From contig NZ_JAJOZB010000001.1 of the NCBI RefSeq assembly GCF_023701745.1, positions 1,742,501 to 1,806,500 of the forward strand: a stretch of DNA of 64,000 nucleotides, given 5' to 3'. The translations under genes and the position numbers were made by a program. The notes beneath the pieces are model-generated. The model had not been told where the DNA came from and searched no databases. It was given only the letters and a program-made list of their open reading frames with translations. Source of the stretch: Streptomyces sp. RKAG293. Lineage in GTDB: Bacteria > Actinomycetota > Actinomycetes > Streptomycetales > Streptomycetaceae. Shown piece by piece: positions 15,979-24,182 of the stretch. The first letter of the stretch is position 1. Each line of letters begins with the position of its first letter.

Positions 15979-17010
15979 CTATGCGGCCGGCATCGTGAAC
16001 GGGCGGAAGGTGCGCGGCCCGTAGAGCCGGTCCAGGAGCTCGTCCAGCTCGGCGAGCAGCCGCCACGCGTCGTGCGGCCGGCCCGCCTCACCCGGGAGCG
16101 TGCAGCCGCGGATGAAGGCGGCGAGCGGCTTCGGGGTGCGCTCCCCCATCAGGTGTTCCATGCAGCGCGCCGCGAGGTGGAGGTCGGTGGCTTCGGTGAC
16201 CGGCCTGCGGCCGGGGATCTCGGGCGGGTAGCGGTCGCGGTGCCGCTCGATGAGGACCGGCGCCGTGGTGCCGGTCGCGGTCGCGTAGCACCAGTCGACG
16301 AGCACCAGCCCGTGCAGCCCGGGGTGGATGAGGACGTGTTCGGGGAAGACCGCGCAGTGCACCAGCCGGGCCCGGTGCGCCCAGCCGAGGGCGACCAGCA
16401 GCCTGCGCCACATCCAGACGGCGTCCAGCGGGTCGAGGCCTCCGGGGTACGCGGCGGCGACCTCGGCGAGGCTGTGGAAGCCGTCCAGCGGTTCGAGCGC
16501 GTTGACCCGGCGCTCGGTGCCGCCGGTGTCGCGGTGCCGGAACGTCTCGATCAGCCGCGGGGCGTAGGCGCGGTGGCGCGGTTCCGCCTCGGTGTCGAGG
16601 CGGGTCAGCACGGCGGCCTCGTGCTCGATCAGATCGTTGTCGTACGGCTGCAGCGGGATCTTCAGCAGCGCGTCGTGCCGGGTCCCGTCGGCCCGCCGGT
16701 ACGAGGCGCGGCGCAGTACGGCGAGGTCGCCGGTGGCCTGCGGGTCGCCGAGCAGGTACGTGTGCCGGCGGGTGGTGACGGTGAGGGGTGCGGGGTCCCC
16801 GGCGTCGAGGTACTCCCGCCACTGGTCGGTCAGAGTCAGGAAGGCGGCGGAGGCCTCCGGCCGGCGGCCGGGCGGCGCGGTGTCGGGGTGCAGCAGCCGG
16901 GCGAGCCTGCGGTGCAGCCGGGTGGCGGCCGCCCGGTCCTCGGGGAAGCCGTGGCGCAGGGCGGCCAGTGCCTGGTCGAAGCTGTGGACGGCGCCGCTGG
17001 TGACGGTCAT
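15979..17010 (-). CDS. J-domain plus degenerate kinase-fold protein
   Basis: A 343-residue protein. Residues 1-75 look like a DnaJ J-domain with the HPD tripeptide (LLHPDTAPP), which in J-proteins stimulates Hsp70 ATPase. The rest resembles a protein-kinase fold: a K in ALLKIPL, an E in IEHEAAVL, then LVHCAVFPEHVLI where HRD-N should be, and LVDW for DFG. The catalytic Asp of HRD is replaced, so I read it as a pseudokinase or an atypical kinase. The ATG overlaps the stop of the NrtR-like gene as ATGA, so translation is coupled. A J-domain fused to a kinase-like domain and coupled to a Nudix regulator is unusual. Confidence 0.8.
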   Translation of the reverse strand: MTVTSGAVHSFDQALAALRHGFPEDRAAATRLHRRLARLLHPDTAPPGRRPEASAAFLTLTDQWREYLDAGDPAPLTVTTRRHTYLLGDPQATGDLAVLRRASYRRADGTRHDALLKIPLQPYDNDLIEHEAAVLTRLDTEAEPRHRAYAPRLIETFRHRDTGGTERRVNALEPLDGFHSLAEVAAAYPGGLDPLDAVWMWRRLLVALGWAHRARLVHCAVFPEHVLIHPGLHGLVLVDWCYATATGTTAPVLIERHRDRYPPEIPGRRPVTEATDLHLAARCMEHLMGERTPKPLAAFIRGCTLPGEAGRPHDAWRLLAELDELLDRLYGPRTFRPFTMPAA

Positions 17011-17870
17011 CGCACGGTCTCCTCGCGGTCCGGGCGCAGCAGGGCGGGGTGCAGGAGGCGGGCGTCGCCCGCGCGGTAGAGCCGGGCGCGGGGGCCGCCG
17101 CGGACGCTGCCGTGGGTGGCCGTGCCTCCGGTGGACTCGACGAAGCCGGGGACCGAGAGCACCTTGCGGTGGAAGTTGCCCGCGTGCAGGGTCGCGCCCC
17201 AGACGGCTTCGTAGACGGCGCGCAGTTCGGAGATGGTGAATTCCTCGCCGAGGAAGGCGGTGGCCAGCGGCGTGTACTCGATCTTCGAGCGCGCGCGGTC
17301 GAGGCCGTCGGCGAGGATTCCGGCGTGGTCGAAGGCCAGCTCCGGGGCTACGGGCCGGCGGCCGGGACCACCCCCGTGGGCCCCGGACCACCGGCCCTGT
17401 TCGTTGGGACGCGGGTCCGCGGCGTCCGGTTGCCATCCGGGTTCAAGTTCCGCGACGGAGATCCAGGCGGCCGCCGCGGCGTCGCTGCCGGCCTTCGCGT
17501 CCGGGAGATCGGGAGCGAAGGCGAGGTGCGCGACGGAGACCACGTGCATCCGCGGGTCGCGCTCGGGGCGGCCGTACGAACCGAGCTGTTCGAGGTGCAC
17601 CCGGCCGAGTCCGTCGGCGGCGTCGAGGCCGGTCTCCTCGGCGAGTTCCCTGGCCGCGGCCTCGCCGAGCGATTCGCGTCCGGCCCGGACGAAGCCGCCG
17701 GGCAGCGCCCAGGCGCCCTCGAACGGCGGCCCACCCCGGCGGACCAGCAGCACATGGAGGGCGCCTTCGCGCAGCGTCAGGGCGACCACGTCGACGGTGA
17801 CGGCGATCGGGTCGAAGGCGCGCGGGTCGTAGGCGGCGAGGAAGCGGTCCTCCTCCTGCTGCGGTGCCAT
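17007..17870 (-). CDS. NrtR-like Nudix-winged-helix regulator
   Basis: A 287-residue protein. A Nudix domain (about residues 15-165) is joined to a C-terminal winged helix (about 205-285; FTISELRAVYEAVWG). This layout defines the NrtR family, repressors that sense ADP-ribose-type NAD metabolites. The Nudix box has one extra residue (GGFVRAGRE, six rather than five between G and E), suggesting lost hydrolase activity, as in other NrtR proteins. The start is ATG 17870, after GAGGGGC; a longer frame runs through the promoter region. It heads the operon with the J-domain/pseudokinase and VWA genes and faces the DUF962 gene across a region with a long inverted repeat, its likely operator. Confidence 0.85.
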   Translation of the reverse strand: MAPQQEEDRFLAAYDPRAFDPIAVTVDVVALTLREGALHVLLVRRGGPPFEGAWALPGGFVRAGRESLGEAAARELAEETGLDAADGLGRVHLEQLGSYGRPERDPRMHVVSVAHLAFAPDLPDAKAGSDAAAAAWISVAELEPGWQPDAADPRPNEQGRWSGAHGGGPGRRPVAPELAFDHAGILADGLDRARSKIEYTPLATAFLGEEFTISELRAVYEAVWGATLHAGNFHRKVLSVPGFVESTGGTATHGSVRGGPRARLYRAGDARLLHPALLRPDREETVR

Positions 17871-17885
17871 GGCTGCCCCTCGTCG

Positions 17886-17926
17886 AGTTCTTCTCACATT
17901 GAGTAATTCTCTGTTCGAGAAGAACT
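17886..17926. promoter_or_regulatory. Inverted repeat in the NrtR/DUF962 divergent region
   Basis: AGTTCTTCTC (17886-17895) is matched by GAGAAGAACT (17917-17926), 10-base perfect arms with a 21-base AT-rich centre that contains GAGTAATTCTC. The repeat lies 16-56 bases upstream of the NrtR-like start, in the only AT-rich stretch for several kilobases, so it probably combines the promoter and the autoregulatory operator. Confidence 0.55.
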
Positions 17927-18001
17927 TAGCACCGCCCTCTGACGACGTCCAGGGGATTCGGGGCCTGTCGGCCGGGCGGGGCGCGGGGTTAGCGTGCGGG
18001 C

Positions 18002-18355
18002 ATGACACAGCGGACCTTCGCAACGTTCGAGGATTTCTGGCCCTACTACGTGGCGATGCACTCCCGGTCCGCCACTCGCTGGGTGCACCTGACCGGGACG
18101 CTGACCGGACTGGCGATCAGCGCGTACGGACTGGCCCGGGGGCGCCGGCGGTATCTCGCGGCGCTGCCGCTGATCGGCTACGGCACGGCGTGGCCGGCGC
18201 ACTTCCTGATCGAGAAGAACAACCCGGCCTCGTTCGGCCACCCCGCCTGGTCGCTGCGCGGCGACGCGAAGATGATCGCGACGATGCTGGCCGGCCGGGA
18301 CGCGGAACTGGGCGACATCGCCGCGAAGTGGCTCGCGGAGCAGCCGCAGGACTGA
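18002..18355 (+). CDS. DUF962 (Mpo1-like) small membrane protein
   Basis: A 117-residue protein with two short hydrophobic segments. HSRSATRWVHLTGT and HFLIEKNNPASFGHP carry the conserved His residues of the DUF962/Mpo1-like family. Yeast Mpo1 is a fatty-acid alpha-dioxygenase of phytosphingosine breakdown; the role in bacteria is not established. It is divergent from the NrtR-like gene and may share its operator. Confidence 0.85.
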   Translation: MTQRTFATFEDFWPYYVAMHSRSATRWVHLTGTLTGLAISAYGLARGRRRYLAALPLIGYGTAWPAHFLIEKNNPASFGHPAWSLRGDAKMIATMLAGRDAELGDIAAKWLAEQPQD

Positions 18356-18440
18356 CCCGGCCGCCCACACCTTCCGGGACCGGGCCCAGCGCCCCGGCCC
18401 CGGTCCCGCCATTCCCTCTCCCGCCCTGCCGTGGCAGACT

Positions 18441-18457
18441 TCTGACGAACCGTCAGA
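18441..18457. promoter_or_regulatory. Perfect dyad operator before the DUF35-thiolase pair
   Basis: TCTGACG-AAC-CGTCAGA has perfect 7-base arms and lies 20 bases before the GTG start at 18477, immediately upstream of the AAAGGGGAGG ribosome site. The form is typical of TetR-family operators in actinobacterial lipid-degradation genes. No TetR gene is present in the window next to it. Confidence 0.6.
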
Positions 18458-18476
18458 TTAAAAGGGGAGGCGGCAC

Positions 18477-18962
18477 GTGGCGCGAGCGCGCAAACCTGTG
18501 GTGGCCGGCTGGTTCACGGAGGCCGGACCGCACACGGACGACGGACCGGCCGCCGAGGACACCGGCGCCGGCTTCCGGCTGATCGGCACCCGCTGCCAGG
18601 ACTGCGGCTCGGTGTTCTTCCCCCGGGAGGACACCTTCTGCCGCAACCCGGCCTGCTCCGGCACCACGCTGGAGGAGACCCCGCTGTCCCGTCGCGGCCG
18701 CGTCTGGTCGTACACCGACGGGCGCTACCGGCCGCCCGCGCCCTATGTCTCCGACCCCGCCCGCGAGTGGGAGCCGTACGTCCTGGTCGCCGTCGAACTC
18801 GCCGCGGAGCGCATGGTGGTGCTCGGCCAGGCCGCCCCGGGCACCGCCCTGGCGGACCTCGCCGTCGGCATGGAGGTCGAACTCGTCCCCGGCGTGCTCA
18901 ACGAGGACGACGAGACGACCTGGACCACCTGGCACTGGCAGCCCCTGGGAGGCAACCGATGA
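18477..18962 (+). CDS. DUF35 OB-fold/zinc-ribbon protein, thiolase partner
   Basis: A 161-residue protein with a rubredoxin-like zinc ribbon (CQDCG and CRNPAC, about residues 39-62) followed by an OB-fold (about 75-150), the DUF35 layout. DUF35 proteins bind thiolase-fold enzymes and can shape a shared CoA-binding channel. The GTG start has the strong site AAAGGGGAGG. The stop overlaps the start of the thiolase gene as ATGA, so the two products are probably made in equal amounts and form a complex. The N-terminal 30 residues look flexible. Confidence 0.88.
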   Translation: MARARKPVVAGWFTEAGPHTDDGPAAEDTGAGFRLIGTRCQDCGSVFFPREDTFCRNPACSGTTLEETPLSRRGRVWSYTDGRYRPPAPYVSDPAREWEPYVLVAVELAAERMVVLGQAAPGTALADLAVGMEVELVPGVLNEDDETTWTTWHWQPLGGNR

Positions 18963-20146
18963 CGGACGACGTGGCAGTGCTCGGCGCGGGCATGCACCCA
19001 TGGGGCAAGTGGGGCCGGTCCTTCACCGAGTACGGCGTCGCCGCCGCCCGCGCGGCCCTCGCCGACGCCGGGCTGGCCTGGACCGACATCCAGCTCGTGG
19101 TCGGCGCGGACACCGTGCGCGGCGGCTACCCCGGCTATGTCGCCGGTGCCACCTTCGCCCAGGCGCTGGGCTGGCAGGGCGCCCGCGTCACCAGCGTGTA
19201 CGCCGCCTGCGCGTCGGGCGCGCAGGCCGTCAACGCCGCGCGCGCCCAGATCCTGGCCGGGATGGCGGACGTCGCCCTGGTGATCGGCGCGGACGCCGCA
19301 CCCAAGGGCTTCTTCGCCCCCGCCGGCGGCAACCGCCCCGACGACCCGGACTGGCTGCGCTTCCGTGTGCTGGGGGCCACCAACCCCACGTACTTCGGCC
19401 TCTACGCGCGCCGCCGCATGGCCCTGCACGGCGACACCCTGGAGGACTTCGCGCAGGTCAAGGTGAAGAACTCGGCAGCGGGCGCCGCCAACCCCAACGC
19501 CCGCTACCGCAAGGCCGTCTCGGCCGGCGAGGTGGCCGCCTCCGCGGTCGTCGCGGATCCACTGCGGCTGCTCGACATCTGTGCGACCTCCGACGGGGCC
19601 GCCGCGGTCGTGCTCTCCAGCATGGAGTTCGCCCGGCGGCACACCACGGATCCGGTGCGGATCCGCGCGGTCTCCACCGTCACCCCGTCCTATCCCAAGA
19701 CCGTGCTGGACCTGCCGGACTTCGCCACCGACTCGGCGGCCGCGGTGGAGCCGCCCGCCCTGGGGCTGCGGGCGTCCATCGCGGCGGCCGCGTACGAGGA
19801 GGCGGGGATCGGCCCGTCGGAACTGGACCTGGCCGAGGTCTACGACCTGTCCACCGCCCTGGAACTCCAGTGGTACGAGGACCTGGCGCTGTGCGCGCCC
19901 GGTGAGGGCGCCAAACTGCTGCGGGACGGGGCGACCGCGCTCGGCGGCCGCATCCCGGTCAACACCAGTGGCGGACTGGCCTCGTTCGGCGAGGCGGTAC
20001 CGGCTCAGGCCATCGCCCAGGTCTGCGAGCTGACCTGGCAGCTGCGCGGCCTGGCCGGGGACCGGCAGGTGCCGGGCGCCCGGGTCGGGATCACCGCCAA
20101 CCAGGGATTGTTCGGCCACGGCTCCTCGGTGGTGGCCGTGCGGTGA
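18959..20146 (+). CDS. Thiolase-fold acyltransferase (SCP2/lipid-transfer-protein type)
   Basis: A 395-residue thiolase-superfamily protein. The nucleophilic Cys is present as C84 in YAACASGAQAV. The usual GHPxGATG near the C-terminus is GEAVPAQ, as in sterol-carrier/lipid-transfer-type relatives, so the chemistry may differ from a standard acetyl-CoA acetyltransferase. It overlaps the DUF35 gene by 4 bases. The perfect dyad before the operon suggests control by an unlinked TetR-type repressor. The substrate is probably a fatty or steroid-like acyl-CoA (inference). It contrasts with the two Cys-less thiolase-fold proteins at 60316-62525. Confidence 0.87.
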   Translation: MTDDVAVLGAGMHPWGKWGRSFTEYGVAAARAALADAGLAWTDIQLVVGADTVRGGYPGYVAGATFAQALGWQGARVTSVYAACASGAQAVNAARAQILAGMADVALVIGADAAPKGFFAPAGGNRPDDPDWLRFRVLGATNPTYFGLYARRRMALHGDTLEDFAQVKVKNSAAGAANPNARYRKAVSAGEVAASAVVADPLRLLDICATSDGAAAVVLSSMEFARRHTTDPVRIRAVSTVTPSYPKTVLDLPDFATDSAAAVEPPALGLRASIAAAAYEEAGIGPSELDLAEVYDLSTALELQWYEDLALCAPGEGAKLLRDGATALGGRIPVNTSGGLASFGEAVPAQAIAQVCELTWQLRGLAGDRQVPGARVGITANQGLFGHGSSVVAVR

Positions 20147-20298
20147 ACCGCTCGCGGCCTTGACGCTCCATCACACCAGGTGAACACTTCCGGTGGTGCG
20201 CAGGCCCGCGGGAGGTCCCTTTCCACCGCTGGTGATGTCGCGCGCGCTCTTCGGATGGCACAAGCCCGGTCAGTGCAGCCCGCACGAAGGAGCCCGCC

Positions 20299-21030
20299 AT
20301 GCATTCCAACGGAGACGTCTTCCTGGGCGAGATCATCGGTACCGCGATCCTCATCCTGTTCGGCGCCGGGGTCTGCGCGGCGGTCACCCTCAAGCACTCC
20401 AAGGCGAGAGCCTCCGGCTGGATCGTCATCGCCTTCGGCTGGGGCTTCGGGGTCCTCGCCGGGGCGTACACCGCCGGTCCGCTGTCCGGCGGCCATCTCA
20501 ACCCGGCCGTCACCCTCGGCATCGCCATCGACACCGGCCAGTGGGACCAGGCCCCGTACTACCTCGCCGGACAGCTGATCGGCGCGATGGCCGGCGCGGC
20601 CCTGGCCTGGCTGGCCTACTACGGCCAGTTCGCCGCCAACACCGGCCAGGACGAGGAACCGCTGGGCACCCTGGGGATCTTCTCGACCGTCCCCGAGATC
20701 CGCGTCCCCTGGCAGAACCTCGTCACCGAGGTGATCGCCACCATGGGACTCGTGCTGCCGGTGCTCGCCATCCCCGGCAACAAGGGCCTGGGCGAATCCG
20801 GCACCACCACGCTGATCGTCGCCCTGCTGGTCGTCGGGATCGGGCTCTCGCTCGGCGGACCCACCGGATACGCCATCAACCCGGCCCGCGACCTGGGCCC
20901 GCGCATCGTCCACGCACTGCTGCCCATCCCCAACAAGGGCACGTCCGACTGGGGTTACGCCTGGGTGCCGGTCGCCGGTCCGCTGATCGGCGGCGCGCTC
21001 TCGGGGGCCCTCTACAACGCCGCGTTCTAA
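20299..21030 (+). CDS. glpF: Glycerol uptake facilitator (MIP family)
   Basis: A 243-residue membrane channel with six membrane segments and both half-helix motifs, NPA at residues 68-70 and at 194-196. The second continues as NPARD, and the Asp marks glycerol facilitators rather than water-only aquaporins. AAGGAG lies 8 bases before the ATG. glpK follows after 11 bases in the same direction. The 152 bases upstream hold no gylR-type regulator gene. They contain CACC-GCT-GGTG-like short repeats that I could not interpret. Confidence 0.93.
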   Translation: MHSNGDVFLGEIIGTAILILFGAGVCAAVTLKHSKARASGWIVIAFGWGFGVLAGAYTAGPLSGGHLNPAVTLGIAIDTGQWDQAPYYLAGQLIGAMAGAALAWLAYYGQFAANTGQDEEPLGTLGIFSTVPEIRVPWQNLVTEVIATMGLVLPVLAIPGNKGLGESGTTTLIVALLVVGIGLSLGGPTGYAINPARDLGPRIVHALLPIPNKGTSDWGYAWVPVAGPLIGGALSGALYNAAF

Positions 21031-21041
21031 GGGAAGCCGTC

Positions 21042-22574
21042 ATGAGCGACGAGTCCGTCACGTACGTAGCCGCCATCGACCAGGGCACGACCTCCAGCCG
21101 CTGCATCGTCTTCGACACCGACGGCTCCATCGTCGCCGTCGACCAGCGCGAGCACCGTCAGATCTTTCCCCGGCCCGGCTGGGTGGAGCACGACGCCACC
21201 GAGATCTGGTCCAAGGTGCAGGCGGTGGTGGCGGGCGCGCTCGCCAAGGCCGGGCTGCGCGCGGACCAGCTCAGCGCGCTGGGCATCACCAACCAGCGGG
21301 AGACCACCGTGCTGTGGGACCGGGCCACCGGCCGGCCCGTGCACAACGCGATCGTCTGGCAGGACACCCGCACCGCCGCGCTCTGCGACGAACTCGGCGG
21401 CCAGCACGGCCAGGACCGCTTCCGCGAGCTGACCGGCCTGCCGCTGGCCAGCTACTTCTCCGGACCGAAGGCGGCCTGGCTGCTGGACAGCGTGCCGGGC
21501 CTGCGGCGGCGCGCCGAGAACGGCGAGATCGCCTTCGGCACCATCGACTCCTGGCTGATCTGGAATCTGACCGGCGGTGTCAACGGCGGCGTCCACGTCA
21601 CCGACGTCACCAACGCCTCGCGCACCCTGCTGATGAACCTGGAAACGCTGCAGTGGGAGCCGTCGATCCTCAGCGCGATGAACATCCCCGAGGCGATCCT
21701 GCCGGAGATACGGTCCTCCTCCGAGGTCTACGGGACCGCCGTCGGGCAGCTGGCCGGGGTGCCGGTGGCCGCCGCGCTCGGCGACCAGCAGTCGGCCGTC
21801 TTCGGGCAGACCTGCTACGAACCCGGCGAGGCCAAGAACACCTACGGCACCGGCAGTTTCCTGCTCCTCAACACCGGCACCCGGCCGGTGCCCTCCAAGA
21901 ACGGCCTGATCACCACCGTGGGCTACCAGCTCGGCGGGGAGCCGCCGGTGTACTGCCTGGAGGGCTCGATCGCGATCACCGGCGCGCTGGTCCAGTGGTT
22001 CCGCGACCAGCTCGGCATCATCCGCTCCGCCGACGAGATCGAACCGCTGGCCGCGAGCGTCGCGGACAACGGCGGCGCGTACATCGTGCCCGCCTTCTCC
22101 GGCCTGTTCGCCCCGTACTGGCGCTCCGACGCGCGCGGCGTGATCACCGGTCTGACCCGTTACGTCACCAAGGCGCACCTGGCGCGGGCGGTGCTGGAGG
22201 CGACCAGCTGGCAGACCCGCGAGGTCGTCGACGCGATGTACCAGGACTCCGGGGTGCGGATCACCTCACTGCGGGTGGACGGCGGCATGACCGTCAACAA
22301 CCTGCTGATGCAGCACCAGGCGGACGTCCTGGGGGTGCCGGTGATCCGGCCGGTGGTCGCCGAGACGACGTGTCTGGGCGCCGCCTACGCGGCCGGCCTC
22401 GCCACCGGGGTCTGGCCGGACCTGGACACGCTCAAGGCGCACTGGAAGCGCGACACGGAGTGGACCCCGGGCATGGACGAGCCGACCCGGGAGCGCGAGT
22501 ACCGGCGGTGGAAGAAGGCCGTCGAGCGCAGCTTCGGCTGGCAGGACGAGGACGGCCAGGACGACCGGCCCTAG
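21042..22574 (+). CDS. glpK: Glycerol kinase
   Basis: A 510-residue FGGY-family kinase that phosphorylates glycerol to glycerol 3-phosphate. Typical motifs are [15 protein letters not shown] at the N-terminus, VEHDATEIW, and the phosphate-binding region [14 protein letters not shown]. It forms an operon with glpF. No glpD is present beside it. The TAG stop codon (22572-22574) is part of the CTAG at the edge of a MITE-like element, so the last codon or codons may have been set by that insertion. The C-terminus ends in an acidic [10 protein letters not shown] tail. Confidence 0.95.
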   Translation: MSDESVTYVAAIDQGTTSSRCIVFDTDGSIVAVDQREHRQIFPRPGWVEHDATEIWSKVQAVVAGALAKAGLRADQLSALGITNQRETTVLWDRATGRPVHNAIVWQDTRTAALCDELGGQHGQDRFRELTGLPLASYFSGPKAAWLLDSVPGLRRRAENGEIAFGTIDSWLIWNLTGGVNGGVHVTDVTNASRTLLMNLETLQWEPSILSAMNIPEAILPEIRSSSEVYGTAVGQLAGVPVAAALGDQQSAVFGQTCYEPGEAKNTYGTGSFLLLNTGTRPVPSKNGLITTVGYQLGGEPPVYCLEGSIAITGALVQWFRDQLGIIRSADEIEPLAASVADNGGAYIVPAFSGLFAPYWRSDARGVITGLTRYVTKAHLARAVLEATSWQTREVVDAMYQDSGVRITSLRVDGGMTVNNLLMQHQADVLGVPVIRPVVAETTCLGAAYAAGLATGVWPDLDTLKAHWKRDTEWTPGMDEPTREREYRRWKKAVERSFGWQDEDGQDDRP

Positions 22575-22736
22575 GGTCTGTCGTTTGGATCTCCGTGGGG
22601 GAAGGAGCGGTGTCCGGTGCGTGCAGCTGCAAGGCGGAGGAGGGAGGCGACGCGGAGCGTCGTCGACCGTCGACAACGCGGCAGATGTGCGTGCTGGACA
22701 CCGCGACGCCGCGGAGATCCAGACGACAGGCCCTAG
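22571..22736. mobile_element. MITE-like element with 26-base terminal inverted repeats
   Basis: The left end (22570-22595) and the right end (22712-22737) are inverted copies matching at 24 of 26 bases. The arms begin CCTAGGGTCTGTCG and CCTAGGGCCTGTCG, and each end carries CTAG, which may be a duplicated target. A second pair of imperfect inner arms (GTGTCCGGTGCGTGCAGCTGC against GCAGATGTGCGTGCTGGACAC) differs only at transition positions, so the 166 bases fold into one long hairpin with G-U pairs. There is no coding capacity. Non-autonomous relatives of IS5-type elements have this form; the parent element is not in the window. Confidence 0.75.
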
Positions 22737-22746
22737 GCCTCAGGCA

Positions 22747-23355
22747 TCAGGTGGCGGCGGGCTCCCGGCGGTCCGCCGCCACCTTCGCGGCATGCTCGAC
22801 CACGGTGATCAGCACCTCCTTGGCGGAGGCCCGGTCCCGCGCGTCGCACATCACGACCGGTACGTGCGGGTCGAGGTCCAGCGCGTCGCGGACCGTCTCC
22901 GTCGCGTGCTGGGTCGCGCCGTCGAAGACGTTCACGGCCACCGTGAAGGGGATGCCGCGCCGTTCGAAGTAGTCGACGGCGGCGAAGCAGTCCTCCAGGC
23001 GGCGGGTGTCGGCCAGCACGACCGCGCCCAGCGCGCCCTGCGCCAGCTCGTCCCACAGGAACCAGAAGCGGTCCTGTCCCGGCGTGCCGAACAGGTACAG
23101 CACCAGGTCCTCGCGGAGCGTGATCCGCCCGAAGTCCATGGCGACGGTGGTCGTGCTCTTGGCCTCGACACCGTGGATGTCGTCGACCGGCCGGCCGGCC
23201 TCGCTGAGCGGTTCCTCGGTGCGCAGCGGCCTGATCTCGCTGACCGCACCCACCAACGTCGTTTTGCCGACCCCGAAACCGCCCGCGACCAGCAGCTTGA
23301 GCGCTACCGGATCGGGGGCGGACCTGCGGCGTCGGTCAGAGCGCCCGAAGCCCAT
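22747..23355 (-). CDS. cvnD: Conservon Ras-like GTPase CvnD
   Basis: A 202-residue small GTPase of the MglA/Ras-like type. The P-loop GGFGVGKTT is at residues 25-33 and a switch-like GTPGQDR at about 93-99. In Streptomyces conservons, CvnD is the GTPase of a membrane-linked complex with CvnA, CvnB and CvnC that resembles a eukaryotic G-protein system. The start overlaps the end of cvnC by 20 bases. No P450 (cvnE) follows; the next sequence is the MITE-like element. Confidence 0.93.
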   Translation of the reverse strand: MGFGRSDRRRRSAPDPVALKLLVAGGFGVGKTTLVGAVSEIRPLRTEEPLSEAGRPVDDIHGVEAKSTTTVAMDFGRITLREDLVLYLFGTPGQDRFWFLWDELAQGALGAVVLADTRRLEDCFAAVDYFERRGIPFTVAVNVFDGATQHATETVRDALDLDPHVPVVMCDARDRASAKEVLITVVEHAAKVAADRREPAAT

Positions 23356-23728
23356 TGATCACCTCTCGAAGAATGCTCTCGTCCACCAGTTCAGCCGGCG
23401 GAACAGGCATGCTGACGTGGACGAGTTCCGCGTCCAGCAGGTCGCCGACGAGCACGCGCACCACGCCCACCGGCAGATCGAGGTCGGCCGCCAGCTCGGC
23501 GACCGAGGTCGCCATCAGCTGACAGCGGTCGACGATGTCGAGGTGCTCGGGCGACAGGGTGTGGTCGCCCTCGGCCGCGCCGTCCTCGCCGTCCGGCTCG
23601 GTCATCACCAGGGCGATGAGGTCGAGCCGGCCTTCGGCGGCGTGGCTGGTGCGGCCGCGTGTCATCGCGTACGGACGCACCACCGGGCCGGCGGCGTCGT
23701 CGTACCATCGGTCCTTTTCTGAAGTCAT
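23336..23728 (-). CDS. cvnC: Conservon DUF742 protein CvnC
   Basis: A 130-residue DUF742 protein. VVRPYAMTRGRT near residue 15 and a winged-helix-like region (VGVVRVLVGDLLDAELVHV) are typical. It follows cvnB by 31 bases and overlaps cvnD by 20. DUF742 proteins occur only as conservon partners; their biochemical role is not settled. Confidence 0.93.
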   Translation of the reverse strand: MTSEKDRWYDDAAGPVVRPYAMTRGRTSHAAEGRLDLIALVMTEPDGEDGAAEGDHTLSPEHLDIVDRCQLMATSVAELAADLDLPVGVVRVLVGDLLDAELVHVSMPVPPAELVDESILREVINGLRAL

Positions 23729-23759
23729 CTCACCCCGTACCCGTCCTCAGGTCATGCCG

Positions 23760-24182
23760 TCAGCCGCTGAGCGCCGCGCCGCTGTCGGTGCGGGGCGCGG
23801 TGCCCAGGTGGGCGCCGACCCGCTTGACGAGCAGCGCCATCTCGTACGCCACCTGCCCGACGTCGGAGTCGGCGTCGGTCAGGACGGCGAGACAGCTGCC
23901 GTCGCCGGCCGCGGTCACGAACAGGAAGGCTTCGTCCAGTTCCACCATGGTCTGCCGGACCCCGCCCGCGTCGAAGTGCCGGCCGACGCCCTTGGCCAGG
24001 CTGTGGAAGCCGGAGGCGACGGCGGCGAGGTGTTCCGAGTCCTCGCGGGTCAGTCCGTCCGAAGCGCCGATCGCCAGGCCGTCGCCGGAGAGCACCAGGG
24101 CCTTGCGGATGCTGGCCACGCGGGTGACCAGGTCGTCAAGGAGCCAGCTCAGCTCGCGTGTCGGGCTCGATGGTGCGGTCAT
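23760..24182 (-). CDS. cvnB: Conservon roadblock/LC7 protein CvnB
   Basis: A 140-residue roadblock/LC7-fold protein (LSWLLDDLVTRVASIRKALVLSGDGL). Such proteins regulate the partner GTPase, as MglB does for MglA. The start overlaps the cvnA stop as ATGA, so sensor and roadblock protein are translated together. Confidence 0.93.
   Translation of the reverse strand: MTAPSSPTRELSWLLDDLVTRVASIRKALVLSGDGLAIGASDGLTREDSEHLAAVASGFHSLAKGVGRHFDAGGVRQTMVELDEAFLFVTAAGDGSCLAVLTDADSDVGQVAYEMALLVKRVGAHLGTAPRTDSGAALSG

Noticed and set aside
20193..21041. Long plus-strand frame continuing from upstream into glpK
   Set aside because: It crosses glpF in another frame. glpF has both NPA motifs and its own ribosome site, and glpK starts naturally at ATG 21042.
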